From positions 1 through 33,022 of the forward strand of contig JALVQI010000141.1 of assembly GCA_027031485.1 (NCBI GenBank): 33,022 bases of DNA, in the 5' to 3' direction. The translations under genes and the position numbers were made by a program. The DNA comes from Candidatus Aminicenantota bacterium (GTDB lineage: Bacteria > Acidobacteriota > Aminicenantia > JAMOAD01). Positions within the stretch are counted from its first letter, which is position 1, and each line of letters opens with the position of its first letter. The notes under the pieces are model-generated. The model worked only from the letters and a program-made list of their open reading frames with translations, was not told the DNA's origin and did not search any database. Positions 16,889 through 26,657 of this stretch are shown piece by piece.

Positions 16889-18193
16889 ATGAAACTATCC
16901 TTTAAAATCCACAGAGGGGCAGATGAGATTGGGGGTTCGTGCGTTGAGGTCTGGACAGAAAACACGAGAATATTGCTTGATTTTGGTATGCCCTTGGTGA
17001 AGAAAAACGGAAATGAATTTGATTTTAGCAAATACAAAAATTTAGATACAAATGAATTAGTTGAAAAAGGGATATTACCAAACATTAAAGGGCTTTATGA
17101 TGATACGGAACAATCAATTTCCGGAGTAATCATCTCCCATGCTCATATTGATCACTATGGATTGACAAACTATATAAATAAAAAGATTAAATTCTATATG
17201 GGGAAAGCCACCTACAAGTTAATTAAAATTAACAATCTCTTCACTTCACAAGAAATAAGTTTAAAGAATGTAGTTTATTTTGAGAAAGAAAAATCATTTA
17301 AAATCGGTAATATTTCAATTACCCCGTATTGGGCTGATCATTCCGCTTTTGATGCATATTCCTTTTTAGTTGAAGCTAATGGCAAGAGTCTTTTTTATTC
17401 GGGTGATTTTCGTTCCCATGGTAGAAAATCAAAAGTTTTTTATCGGTTTACCCATAATGCACCGCAAAATGTTGATTATTTACTTCTTGAAGGAACAACT
17501 ATTAGTAGAGATAATAAGCCATTTAAAACGGAAACCGAAATTGAAAATGAATTGACTAAAATTTTTAAACAAAAGGGAAAGCTTAATTTGATTTATACTT
17601 CGGGGCAAAATATTGACAGAATAATTTCAATCTATAAAGCATGCAAAAGCTCGGGAAAAATATTAGTAGTGGATGTTTATTTAGCAATGATTTTGAAAGC
17701 ATTATCAGAATTTGCAGAAATACCATATCCTTCAAAAGATTTTAAAGACATAAAAGTCTTTTTTTCTTATTATTCCAGCTTAAAATTAAGAAAAAATGAA
17801 AAATTATTGTATCAATTTGCCCATTATAAAATAACAAAAGAAGAGTTATTCAGACAAAAAGATAAAATTGTGATGATTGTCAGACCTTCTATGAAAAAGG
17901 ATTTGGAGAAAATAAGGGGGCTTGAGGGAGGAAACTTTATTTATTCTCTTTGGAAAGGTTATATGCAAAATCCCTATGTAAGGGAGCTTCTGAACTTTTT
18001 AAAAGAAAAAGAATTTAAAATTTACAATATTCACACAAGCGGGCATGCGGATATAAAGACCTTGAAAAAATTAGTTAATGCGATAAAACCAAAACATATT
18101 GTCCCGATTCATACATTTAAAAAGGATGAATACAAAAAAATTTTTCCCATACCTATTTTGGAATTAAAAGACGGAGAAACAGGGGAAATATAG
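16889..18193 (+). CDS. Metallo-beta-lactamase-fold hydrolase, RNase J/beta-CASP-like
   Basis: 'IGGSCVEVWTENTRILLDFGMP', 'GVIISHAHIDHYGL' (HxHxDH), 'LFYSGDFRSHGR' and 'HTSGHADIKTLKKLVNAIKPKHIVPIHT'. Confidence 0.85.
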   Translation: MKLSFKIHRGADEIGGSCVEVWTENTRILLDFGMPLVKKNGNEFDFSKYKNLDTNELVEKGILPNIKGLYDDTEQSISGVIISHAHIDHYGLTNYINKKIKFYMGKATYKLIKINNLFTSQEISLKNVVYFEKEKSFKIGNISITPYWADHSAFDAYSFLVEANGKSLFYSGDFRSHGRKSKVFYRFTHNAPQNVDYLLLEGTTISRDNKPFKTETEIENELTKIFKQKGKLNLIYTSGQNIDRIISIYKACKSSGKILVVDVYLAMILKALSEFAEIPYPSKDFKDIKVFFSYYSSLKLRKNEKLLYQFAHYKITKEELFRQKDKIVMIVRPSMKKDLEKIRGLEGGNFIYSLWKGYMQNPYVRELLNFLKEKEFKIYNIHTSGHADIKTLKKLVNAIKPKHIVPIHTFKKDEYKKIFPIPILELKDGETGEI

Positions 18194-18255
18194 TTTTAAA
18201 TCTCTCGGTTTATTCTAAAATAGAGCACCCTTAAATTTTTTCATTTTTAAGTATT

Positions 18256-18855
18256 TTATTTTTCTGGATTAAAAAACTCTTTGTATTTTACTCTTAAGTA
18301 GGCTTGGAGATATAGAATAATTCCGATATTGTAAAAGGCTTTTTTGCTGCATACATAAGCTGCATAATTTTCCAATTTCTCGTATAATCTTTCAATAAAA
18401 TCTTTTTTAAATCCATTATTAAAAGCTTTTTCCATAAATTCCCTTTTAATACTCTCCAAATTTTTTGTCTTCTTTCCAAGTGATCTTCTCATTGATAGAG
18501 CTTCCTCTTTTGAAAAGCCTCCGAATCTTCTTATAATTTCCTCAATCTGCTCATGATATAAAATCAATCCGTAAGTTCCCTCTAAAATTTCCTTTAAAAT
18601 AGGATGCTCATACTGAACTTTTTTATTAATCCTTTTTCTCTTTATAAACTCTTCACTTATCCCTAAGGATAAAGGCCCGGGTCTTGAAATAGCCAATAAG
18701 TGCACTAAATCATCAAATTCCTCTAATTTCATTTCTCTAACAACTTCTTTTATGATTTCCTTTTCAATCAAAACATCAGTTTCAAAATTCCAGCTATTCA
18801 AAAATCTTAAAACATCTTTTTCATCTAAATTAATTTCAATAATTCTTTCCTTCAT
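18256..18855 (-). CDS. Free-standing DNA polymerase III alpha (DnaE) 'fingers'-like domain protein
   Basis: 199 aa; 'FDDLVHLLAISRPGPLSLGISEEFIKRKR..KVQYEHPILKEILEGTYGLILYHEQIEEIIRRFGGFSKEEALSMRRSLGKKTKNLE..KREFMEKAFNNGFKKDFIERLYEKLENYA...YLQAYLRVKYKEFF' aligns with the DnaE RPGPL...YQEQ...RRAMGKK...TAYLKAHYPxEF region. Confidence 0.8.
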   Translation of the reverse strand: MKERIIEINLDEKDVLRFLNSWNFETDVLIEKEIIKEVVREMKLEEFDDLVHLLAISRPGPLSLGISEEFIKRKRINKKVQYEHPILKEILEGTYGLILYHEQIEEIIRRFGGFSKEEALSMRRSLGKKTKNLESIKREFMEKAFNNGFKKDFIERLYEKLENYAAYVCSKKAFYNIGIILYLQAYLRVKYKEFFNPEK

Positions 18856-18882
18856 TTTACCTCCTCACCTTTTGTTTACATC

Positions 18883-18942
18883 TTCAAAATATCACAAAAC
18901 CTGTATCAAATAGTGATAGAGGTTTGAGTTTTTTTGAAAAAA
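18883..18942. repeat. Dispersed ~60 bp dyad element, copy 3
   Basis: ttcaaaatatcacaaaacctgtatcaaatagtgatagaggtttgagtttttttgaaaaaaa. Confidence 0.9.
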
Positions 18943-19129
18943 ATTTATATATTAAAATAGATAAATGTAAAATTTCGGAGTGTCAGTACTGTTTTTTACA
19001 TAAATTTCAGGAGTTGGTATCCGGATTTCTATATTTTCAATTTTTTTGATACTACTTATACTCCTTTAATTCACCTTTTCTATTCAATATATTTCTTTTT
19101 CAACTCTTATAAATATTAAAAAATTTTAT

Positions 19130-22100
19130 TCACTCTATAATCCTGCCCGGTGTCCAGGGTGCTTTGTATTTTTCAAGAATGGAATTAAGTCTTGGTATAT
19201 CTTTCGTTTTAACTTCTTTTAACTTTTGAATTAAAGGCTCAAGCTCCTCCACTATAATATTGTATGTTTCATACTCACTCTTTGATGGAGCACAGGTTGA
19301 GCTTATCTCTGAATCAATAAGGAAATTTAATCTTGAATAAAGGGGCGGATGGGTCGGAGGAATTTCCTCTCTACTTGCCTTTGGTTTAAATCCTTTAATC
19401 TGAAAGATTATATAATCAAGTTTTTTATAGACTTTCCTTACCTCTGGAAAAATATTTTCCATTCCTCCCGGAACTTCGGATACTGTCTGCTCTATCTGAA
19501 CTACATTTTTCATCAATTCCTGAGCTTCACTCAATGTTCCGATTAACTTTCTTGTAATCTCTGAAACCTTTCTTTGAAATTCATCTTTGGCCTTTTTATC
19601 CTTAGCAGCCAATGGATTTAAATTTAGTGCTTTTACAAAAAATTCCTTGGGCTTTACAAGCTCTGTCACCTTACCGTCAATAACTTTTGAGATTGAAACC
19701 TTATATTTACCCGGCATAACAAGAAAACCGCCTCTTTCCTTTTTATAAGGATTAAACTTTTTACCTTTCACCTTGACGACATCAGTCGAAGGGTATCTTA
19801 AATCCCATACAACCCGGTTTATCCCCTTTTTAGGCTTAACTTTCAAACTTCTGACAATTTTACCTTCACTATTGTAAATATTAAAAAGAAGAAAAGGAGG
19901 AATTTCTTTATTCTCTTCTCTAACCTCTTCCCAAGAAAGTACCCTTATTTTTTTACCCTCTTTAAAGAGCTTCTTTTCAAGAATATGTCTTTTTTGTTTT
20001 TTTGTTTTATACGAATCTTTTAAATAATAGGTAAAAATTGCTCCGAAAGGAGGATTTTGGCCATAGTATTCATTTCCCTGCCCGTATTTGGGTCCTGTTT
20101 CAATATATAAAAGAGCCGGCTTTATATTAAAAAGATGTGCTTCTTTTCTTAAAACTTCCTTTGAAATCTCTCTTAAAGGAGAATAATCATCAAGTATGTA
20201 AAAGCCTCTTCCGAAGGTTGCTATGACAATATCATTTTCTCTCTTTTGAATTGCAATATCTCTTACTGCAATTGTCGGAAGTCCTGATTTTAATTGAATC
20301 CAGTTTTTGCCTCCATTTAAACTAAAGAAAAATCCAAACTCTGTTCCTACAAACAAAATATTTTTGTTTTTAAAATCTTCAGCTATTGTGTGAACAGAAC
20401 CATTTTTAGGAAGATCAGACGAGATTGATTTCCATGTTCTTCCTCTGTCTGTACTCTTTAAAACATATGGTTTGAAATCATCCGATTTGAGATTATTGAA
20501 GGTTGCGTAAACCGTGTCCTTATCAAATGATGAAGCTAAAATATCGCTGACATAGGTATACTTTGGAACTCCCGGGAATTTATCAATTTTTCTCCATGTT
20601 TTTCCACCGTCCTCGGTTACCTGAATCAATCCATCGTCCGTTCCCACATAGAGCAAATTCTCATCAAGAGGGGATTCCTCAAGTGAAACAATTGTTCCGT
20701 AGAGAGATGTTGACACATCCTTTGCCACAGCATCTGTACCCCAATATTTTCCCATGACTTTGAATGAATTTCTGTCAATTTTAGCGGTAAGATCCGGGCT
20801 TATGACTTTCCATGAGTCGCCCATATCATCGCTTCTGAAGACCTTGTTTGCAGCCATATAGAGTCTTGTATGTGAATGATGACTTATGATAAAAGGCGTA
20901 TCCCAATTCCATTTATATGTTTTTTCTCCCTTTTTAGGTTGAGGTTTGATATTTTTCTTCTCTTTTGATTTTCTGTCATATCTGATTATATTTCCATACT
21001 GCCATTCAGAATAAACTATATCGGGATTCACAGGATCAACTCTTGACCAGAACCCATCTCCGAAAACCGTAATAAACCATTCTCCCTTTGTAACACCTTT
21101 TGAGTTTATGTTTCTTGAAGGACCTCCCATGCTTGCATTATCCTGAGTTCCTCCGTAGACATAGTAAAAAGGTTTTGAGTTGTCCACAGTAACTCTGTAG
21201 AACTGAGTTATGGGAAGATTTGCAAAATGTACCCAGTTTTTTGTCCCGTCAAAAGTTTCATATAAGCCCCCGTCAGAACCCACTCTAAGATGTTTTGTAT
21301 CTCTGGGATCAATCCATAAAGCATGGTCATCAACATGCTTACCTTTAAGACCAATGGTTTTCCATGTTTTACCCCCATCTTCTGTATAATGGGTAACTGT
21401 TTCAACCGAGTAAACCTTATCTACATCTTTGGGATCGCAAAAAATCTCATTATAATACTGACCACTTGCGTGATGAGAGCTCATCTTTGTCCATGATTCC
21501 CCTCTGTCAGTTGATCTGAAAAAACCGCCCTGTCCGTCTGCAGCCTCTATTATTGCATAAACATAGTCAGGATTGACCGGAGAAATAGCAAGCCCTATTC
21601 CTCCCATATCAACTTTTGGTAAACCTTTTGTCAATTTTCTCCATGTTTTACCTCCATCCTCTGTCTTATAAATCGCTGTTTCGGGACCTCCGCCGATTTT
21701 GGTAAAAACCCTTCTTCTTCTCTGTTCACTTGATACTATTAAGACATCGGGATTTTTAGGATCCATAACCATTGAATTTACACCTGTATTTTCACTTATA
21801 TACAAAATCCTTTTCCATGTTTTGCCTCCATCAGTTGTCTTATAAAGCCCTCTGTCACCTCCTGGCCCCCAAACCGAGCCTTCGGCTGCCACATAAACAA
21901 TATTTGAATTTTTTGGGTTTACAAGAATCATACCAATCTGTCTTGAATTTTTCAGCCCCATGTTTTTCCATGTTTTGCCTCCGTCCACACTCTTATAAAC
22001 ACCATCTCCGTAACCCAATGCTCTCTGATGATTATTCTCTCCTGTCCCAACCCACACAACATTGTGATTGTTAGGATCTATTGTTACACATCCGATTGAA

Positions 22101-22396
22101 TATGCTCCATAACTATCAAAGACTGGTTTAAAAGTTGTGCCTGCATTTTCGGTCTTCCACACACCTCCCGATGCTGCAGCCACATAAAATTCCGAAGGAT
22201 TATCAGGATTCACAGCTATATCGGCAATCCTGCCCGATGTAAAAGCAGGGCCAATGGATCTGAACTTTAATCCTGAAAATAGTGCGGAATTAATTAATTT
22301 ATTGTTTTTATCCAACTTCTTTTTTGCTGCCTTTGATGAAATCGGAATAAAAACAATAAGTGCAATGATTAAAAACAGAGATAGCTTTTTTTTCAT
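19130..22396 (-). CDS. Exported BNR/sortilin (VPS10)-repeat beta-propeller protein, glycosyl-hydrolase-like
   Basis: Signal peptide MKKKLSLFLIIALIVFIPISSKAA, GGAGG SD at the right distance from 22396, and many 'TEDGGKTWK' Asp-box-type repeats. The ORF-track start at 22459 adds 21 implausible residues. Confidence 0.9.
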   Translation of the reverse strand: MKKKLSLFLIIALIVFIPISSKAAKKKLDKNNKLINSALFSGLKFRSIGPAFTSGRIADIAVNPDNPSEFYVAAASGGVWKTENAGTTFKPVFDSYGAYSIGCVTIDPNNHNVVWVGTGENNHQRALGYGDGVYKSVDGGKTWKNMGLKNSRQIGMILVNPKNSNIVYVAAEGSVWGPGGDRGLYKTTDGGKTWKRILYISENTGVNSMVMDPKNPDVLIVSSEQRRRRVFTKIGGGPETAIYKTEDGGKTWRKLTKGLPKVDMGGIGLAISPVNPDYVYAIIEAADGQGGFFRSTDRGESWTKMSSHHASGQYYNEIFCDPKDVDKVYSVETVTHYTEDGGKTWKTIGLKGKHVDDHALWIDPRDTKHLRVGSDGGLYETFDGTKNWVHFANLPITQFYRVTVDNSKPFYYVYGGTQDNASMGGPSRNINSKGVTKGEWFITVFGDGFWSRVDPVNPDIVYSEWQYGNIIRYDRKSKEKKNIKPQPKKGEKTYKWNWDTPFIISHHSHTRLYMAANKVFRSDDMGDSWKVISPDLTAKIDRNSFKVMGKYWGTDAVAKDVSTSLYGTIVSLEESPLDENLLYVGTDDGLIQVTEDGGKTWRKIDKFPGVPKYTYVSDILASSFDKDTVYATFNNLKSDDFKPYVLKSTDRGRTWKSISSDLPKNGSVHTIAEDFKNKNILFVGTEFGFFFSLNGGKNWIQLKSGLPTIAVRDIAIQKRENDIVIATFGRGFYILDDYSPLREISKEVLRKEAHLFNIKPALLYIETGPKYGQGNEYYGQNPPFGAIFTYYLKDSYKTKKQKRHILEKKLFKEGKKIRVLSWEEVREENKEIPPFLLFNIYNSEGKIVRSLKVKPKKGINRVVWDLRYPSTDVVKVKGKKFNPYKKERGGFLVMPGKYKVSISKVIDGKVTELVKPKEFFVKALNLNPLAAKDKKAKDEFQRKVSEITRKLIGTLSEAQELMKNVVQIEQTVSEVPGGMENIFPEVRKVYKKLDYIIFQIKGFKPKASREEIPPTHPPLYSRLNFLIDSEISSTCAPSKSEYETYNIIVEELEPLIQKLKEVKTKDIPRLNSILEKYKAPWTPGRIIE

Positions 22397-22656
22397 AGAA
22401 ACCTCCAATAAAATAATTATACGTGCCAAAAAGCCTTTTGTTAAACAATAAAGATTCATAAGAAATTATTTTACCGTAAGTTAAAAACTTAATCAAAAAA
22501 ATTACTAAAAGAGGGAGTAAAAAGATAATACGTTTAAAAAAAGAAAAAATTTATCAAAGATTCTGAAAAAAAGCTTATAATAAGCATACGCAATTATCGC
22601 GAACTTTTATGATTCTCACTTCTAAGCTTTTAGAATTGGGTCAAAAAATAGTATGG

Positions 22657-22685
22657 TTGACTTTTTTCATCTCTAATATTATTAT
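22657..22685 (+). promoter_or_regulatory. Promoter TTGACT-17-TATTAT for the nhaD-like gene
   Basis: Consensus-like hexamers 40 nt upstream of the ATG. Confidence 0.55.
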
Positions 22686-22724
22686 ATATTGCTTTTTAAA
22701 TAGAAAACAGAGAGGAGAAAAAAT

Positions 22725-24200
22725 ATGAAAAAGGCCCTATTGATGTTTTTTCTGTTTATAATCATTTTTTCACTGGCAATGCCTATTTTTGCTGCAAATA
22801 CCCATAAAGACAAGGCTTCCCACGGAGATGAGGAGGAGCTTTTGGGAGAAAAACTTCCGCTATGGTCTGCAATTCCTTTCGCTGGGATTTTGCTTTCGAT
22901 AGCTATTTTCCCCCTTGTAGCACCCCATTTCTGGCATCATCATTTCGGCAAAGTAGCTGCCTTTTGGGCAATTCTTCTTTTCATACCATTTTATATAAAA
23001 TTTCCACATGAAGCTGTTCACGAAACATTGCACATAATAATCCTTGATTATATCCCATTTATAATACTTCTCTGGGCACTCTTCACTGTTGCCGGAGGTA
23101 TTCTCGTAAAAGGTTCCTTAAAAGGAACTCCTGCCGTCAATCTTTTGATGTTAATAATAGGGACCTTTTTATCCTCATGGATCGGAACAACTGGTTCTGC
23201 TATGCTTTTAATCAGGCCTGTGATTCGTGCAAACAAACATCGTAAACATAAAACACATGTGATTGCCTTTTTTATCTTTCTTGTTGCAAATATAGGAGGT
23301 TCTCTGACACCTCTCGGTGATCCTCCGCTATTTTTAGGGTTTTTACATGGAGTTCCATTTTTCTGGACATTTAATATCTTCCCCCACATGGGATTTGTTT
23401 CCCTTATCCTTCTCATAGTATTCTTTATTCTTGATACATATTATTATAAAAAGGAAACAGAAGAAGTTAAAACAATGGGTGATGATGAAGAAAAAGAGCC
23501 GATTAAAATTGTCGGTCTTGTTAATATAATTTTTCTTCTTGGAATAATAGGAGGAGTTTTATTAAGCGGTGTCTGGCATCCTGGAAAAGTAAATGTTCTT
23601 GGAATCCCTGTTGAAATAGAAAACCTGGTAAGAAACGGGATTTTAATTGTCATGGGACTTTTATCCCTCTACTTTACAAAGAAGGAAATCAGAGAGGGTA
23701 ATGAATTTTCCTGGGATCCGATTCTCGAGGTGGCATATCTTTTTGCGGGCATTTTTGTTACCATTATTCCCGCAATTGCAATCCTCAAAGCAGGTGAAAG
23801 AGGTGCTCTTGCTTCATTGATGAGAGCTGTTAAAGATCCTGTTCACTATTTCTGGGCAACGGGAATCTTATCGAGCTTTCTTGACAATGCTCCCACCTAT
23901 CTTACATTTTTTAACTCCGCTTTAGGTAATTTTGTCCTTCCTCATTATACTCCCGCAACAGAAGCTCAAGCAGCCCATTATCTGATTAGCCATAACCCAA
24001 CAGTTCTTGAAGCTATATCCGCCGGGGCTGTTTTTATGGGAGCTAATACATATATCGGGAACGCACCAAACTTCATGGTCAAATCTATCGCAGAAGAGAA
24101 TGATATTGAAATGCCAAGCTTCTTCGGATATATAATAAAGTATTCTTTGCCTTATCTTATCACATCCTTTATCCTTGTTTCTCTGGTATTCTTTTCATAA
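22725..24200 (+). CDS. nhaD: NhaD-type Na+/H+ antiporter
   Basis: Polytopic 491 aa; 'NIGGSLTPLGDPPLFLGFLHGVPFFWT', 'SSFLDNAPTYLTFFN' and 'GANTYIGNAPNFMVKSIAEE'. Confidence 0.92.
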   Translation: MKKALLMFFLFIIIFSLAMPIFAANTHKDKASHGDEEELLGEKLPLWSAIPFAGILLSIAIFPLVAPHFWHHHFGKVAAFWAILLFIPFYIKFPHEAVHETLHIIILDYIPFIILLWALFTVAGGILVKGSLKGTPAVNLLMLIIGTFLSSWIGTTGSAMLLIRPVIRANKHRKHKTHVIAFFIFLVANIGGSLTPLGDPPLFLGFLHGVPFFWTFNIFPHMGFVSLILLIVFFILDTYYYKKETEEVKTMGDDEEKEPIKIVGLVNIIFLLGIIGGVLLSGVWHPGKVNVLGIPVEIENLVRNGILIVMGLLSLYFTKKEIREGNEFSWDPILEVAYLFAGIFVTIIPAIAILKAGERGALASLMRAVKDPVHYFWATGILSSFLDNAPTYLTFFNSALGNFVLPHYTPATEAQAAHYLISHNPTVLEAISAGAVFMGANTYIGNAPNFMVKSIAEENDIEMPSFFGYIIKYSLPYLITSFILVSLVFFS

Positions 24201-24221
24201 AAAAATCTAAAGGATATAAAA

Positions 24222-24857
24222 ATGAGGAATTTTGTTTTATTTGAGGGACAGAAGGTTTATCCATCCAAAATAGTTTGTGTCGGAAGAAACTATGTAAAAC
24301 ATATCGAAGAATTAAACAATGAAATCCCGGATGATATTGTTCTGTTCATAAAGCCTAACTCTTCAATAGGGACACCAGATTTTGAAAGGTTTGAATACCC
24401 TATCCATTATGAAGGGGAAATTTCATTTTTAATTTCAGGAGAATTAAAAATCGGAGATAAGATAACAAAATCAGTCTTTAAAGGAATTGGTTTCGGATTG
24501 GACTTTACCATGAGAGACTTACAAAAAAGGTTAAAAGAAAAGGGTCTTCCCTGGGAAAAATCAAAGGCTTTTGACGGAGCAGCTTTTTTCAGTGAATTTA
24601 AAAAAATCCCTGAAGATTTTAATTTTGATGATATAAAATTTTCGCTATTGATAAATGGTCAAACAAAGCAGAAATCCTCCTCAAATTTTATGCTTTTCAA
24701 ACCTTTGAAGATTGTTGAAAAAATAATTGATTTTTTCAGCCTTGAAGAGAATGATATTATAATGACAGGTACTCCGGAGGGAGTTGGTATTGTAAACCCC
24801 GGAGATGTACTTGAGTACAGCATAAACAATATTATAAAGGGCAATATTCAATTATAA
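24222..24857 (+). CDS. Fumarylacetoacetate hydrolase (FAH) family protein
   Basis: 'KIVCVGRNYVKHIEEL', 'LFIKPNSSI', 'HYEGEISFLI', 'DFTMRDLQ', 'KSKAFDGAAFF' and 'IMTGTPEGVGIVNPGD'. Confidence 0.95.
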   Translation: MRNFVLFEGQKVYPSKIVCVGRNYVKHIEELNNEIPDDIVLFIKPNSSIGTPDFERFEYPIHYEGEISFLISGELKIGDKITKSVFKGIGFGLDFTMRDLQKRLKEKGLPWEKSKAFDGAAFFSEFKKIPEDFNFDDIKFSLLINGQTKQKSSSNFMLFKPLKIVEKIIDFFSLEENDIIMTGTPEGVGIVNPGDVLEYSINNIIKGNIQL

Positions 24858-24976
24858 TAAAACTTTTTGAAAAAACAGGAAATCCTAATAGTTGAGTTAA
24901 TAAAAATTGTTCTAACTTCAAATAATCTTAAGTTAAAAATACTATATTTATCCATCTTATTATTGCAAAATTATTA

Positions 24977-25022
24977 TTGACGCAAAGGGGATATTGACAG
25001 TCATAAAAGCGGAGGATAAAAT
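24977..25022 (+). promoter_or_regulatory. Conserved TTGACGCAAAGGG element plus promoter TTGACA-17-TAAAAT
   Basis: Element 24977-24989, -35 24994-24999, -10 25017-25022. The same layout occurs at 26929-26975. Confidence 0.5.
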
Positions 25023-25051
25023 AAAATAAAGATTATCAGGAGGGATTCTCT

Positions 25052-26533
25052 ATGAAAAAGGTGTTTTTAATTTCTCTGTTAATCATTTTTTCTTTCTCCT
25101 TTCTTTTCTCTTATAAGCCTGTAAATTTATACCCTGATCCTTTCGGTGTGGCCTATGGTGGATTTTATGCCGGCGAGCAGTTTATGAATCTGATAAGGGA
25201 CCTCGGAGTGAATAGAACAAAAGTAACTGTATTCTGGCATAAGCTTGAGCCTGAAGAGGGAAAATACAGATGGGATGTTGTGGATAAATATGTCTCGCAA
25301 TTAAAGCCCGGAGACAATGCGCTTATTGGAATTTTCACCACCGGCTATTGCACTACAAAAGAGTCTTTCAAAGGAAGTCCTCTGAAAAATGAACATTGTA
25401 AAGAGAGATACAGAATTTTTATAAAAAAGCTTGTTAAAAGAACGAAAGGTCTTATAAAATACTGGCAGAGAGATACTGAACCAGCTTCAAACAGATTACA
25501 TTATCCTGCAAAACCTGAGCCCTATGTGGAAACACAAAAAATTTTTTATAAGGCTGTCAAAGAGGTTCAACCTGATGCGATTGTTGTCGGCGTTAACAAT
25601 AATGGTACATTTAAAAACGGAAAGCCTCAACATCCTGAGTTTTTTGATTATGTGATAAAACACTCCAAAAAATATTATGATCTCCTTGATATCAGGCTAT
25701 ACGAGGATATGTATACGATTAGAGATAGGGTTAAATGGTTTAGAGATAGAATGAAAAAATACGGTTATAAAAAGCCAATTATTTCAACAGAATTCGGAGG
25801 ACCGGATCCGAGAGCTTTGATTCCCCATTATGTGGAGCTTATAATAATGCAGAATGAGGGGAAAAAGCATCCTGACAATAATGGAGCTTTCAGAAGAAGG
25901 CCTTCAAGAAGGTTTGGAAGAAGAAAAAGAAATTTTAGGCCTCCGATGGGAAACAGAAGGTTTCAAAGAAAAAGGGTGGATTTTAATAAGGAGGATCTTT
26001 ACTATATGAAAATGTTTCAGAAAAATTGCCCGAAAGAGCTTGAAGACTTAAGGAATAAGATACATTTCAAGGATATGGTTCAGCGTCATCTTATTGTTTT
26101 TTCAAATAATGTCAAAGCTGTATGGCTATGGGATCTATCAGCACCCTCAAAGAGGAGACTTGATCCTATTTTCGGAAAAATGAGATTTATGAACAGAGAT
26201 ACAAAAGAGATTTTGCCTCCTTACTATGCATACAAAAGAATGATAAAACATATTGGAAATCTTTCAAAGGTTCAGAGAATTAAAACTGACAACAAAAAAG
26301 TGTATCTTTTTAAATTGTGGATGAAAGATGGCTCGACTATGTATGTGGTCTGGGAAAGGAGGGATCCAATCAGAGACAGGGAAAAGCCACCGATAGATTT
26401 TAGCTTTAGTCCCGGATTTAAGAAAGTTAAGATTACCGATGTTTTTGAAAAATCTGAAATAAAGGAAACAGATAAAGGTAAATTAGAGTTAAAGATTACA
26501 GATACTCCTTTTTACATAGAAAAGACAATTTAG
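25052..26533 (+). CDS. Exported TIM-barrel, glycoside-hydrolase-like protein
   Basis: Signal peptide MKKVFLISLLIIFSFSFLFS; 'LGVNRTKVTVFWHKLEPEEGKYRWDVVDKYV' and 'YWQRDTEPA...STEFGGPDPR'. RBS AGGAGGG. Confidence 0.8.
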   Translation: MKKVFLISLLIIFSFSFLFSYKPVNLYPDPFGVAYGGFYAGEQFMNLIRDLGVNRTKVTVFWHKLEPEEGKYRWDVVDKYVSQLKPGDNALIGIFTTGYCTTKESFKGSPLKNEHCKERYRIFIKKLVKRTKGLIKYWQRDTEPASNRLHYPAKPEPYVETQKIFYKAVKEVQPDAIVVGVNNNGTFKNGKPQHPEFFDYVIKHSKKYYDLLDIRLYEDMYTIRDRVKWFRDRMKKYGYKKPIISTEFGGPDPRALIPHYVELIIMQNEGKKHPDNNGAFRRRPSRRFGRRKRNFRPPMGNRRFQRKRVDFNKEDLYYMKMFQKNCPKELEDLRNKIHFKDMVQRHLIVFSNNVKAVWLWDLSAPSKRRLDPIFGKMRFMNRDTKEILPPYYAYKRMIKHIGNLSKVQRIKTDNKKVYLFKLWMKDGSTMYVVWERRDPIRDREKPPIDFSFSPGFKKVKITDVFEKSEIKETDKGKLELKITDTPFYIEKTI

Positions 26534-26657
26534 CAAGAATATTAGCTTTGAGCCAAAGCGTGAATTGTGAATAGTTAATCGTGAATTGGAGTTAACAGCA
26601 TTTAATTTATTGTTGTTAGTTTTTTTTATATTTCTTTTATCATTAAAAATAATTGAC

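Noticed and set aside
13330-18942. The three ~60-bp elements considered as intrinsic terminators (dyad followed by T-run on the plus strand)
   Set aside because: No plus-strand gene ends just before any copy; each is at the 5' side of a minus-strand gene, so an upstream regulatory role fits better, although not proven.
20563-22451. Plus-strand ORFs (20563-20757, 21772-22074, 22254-22451) antisense to the BNR-repeat gene
   Set aside because: They result from the repetitive coding sequence on the opposite strand and lack SD and protein-like composition.
23048-23653. Minus-strand ORFs antisense to nhaD
   Set aside because: Shadow ORFs of a well-supported polytopic membrane protein.
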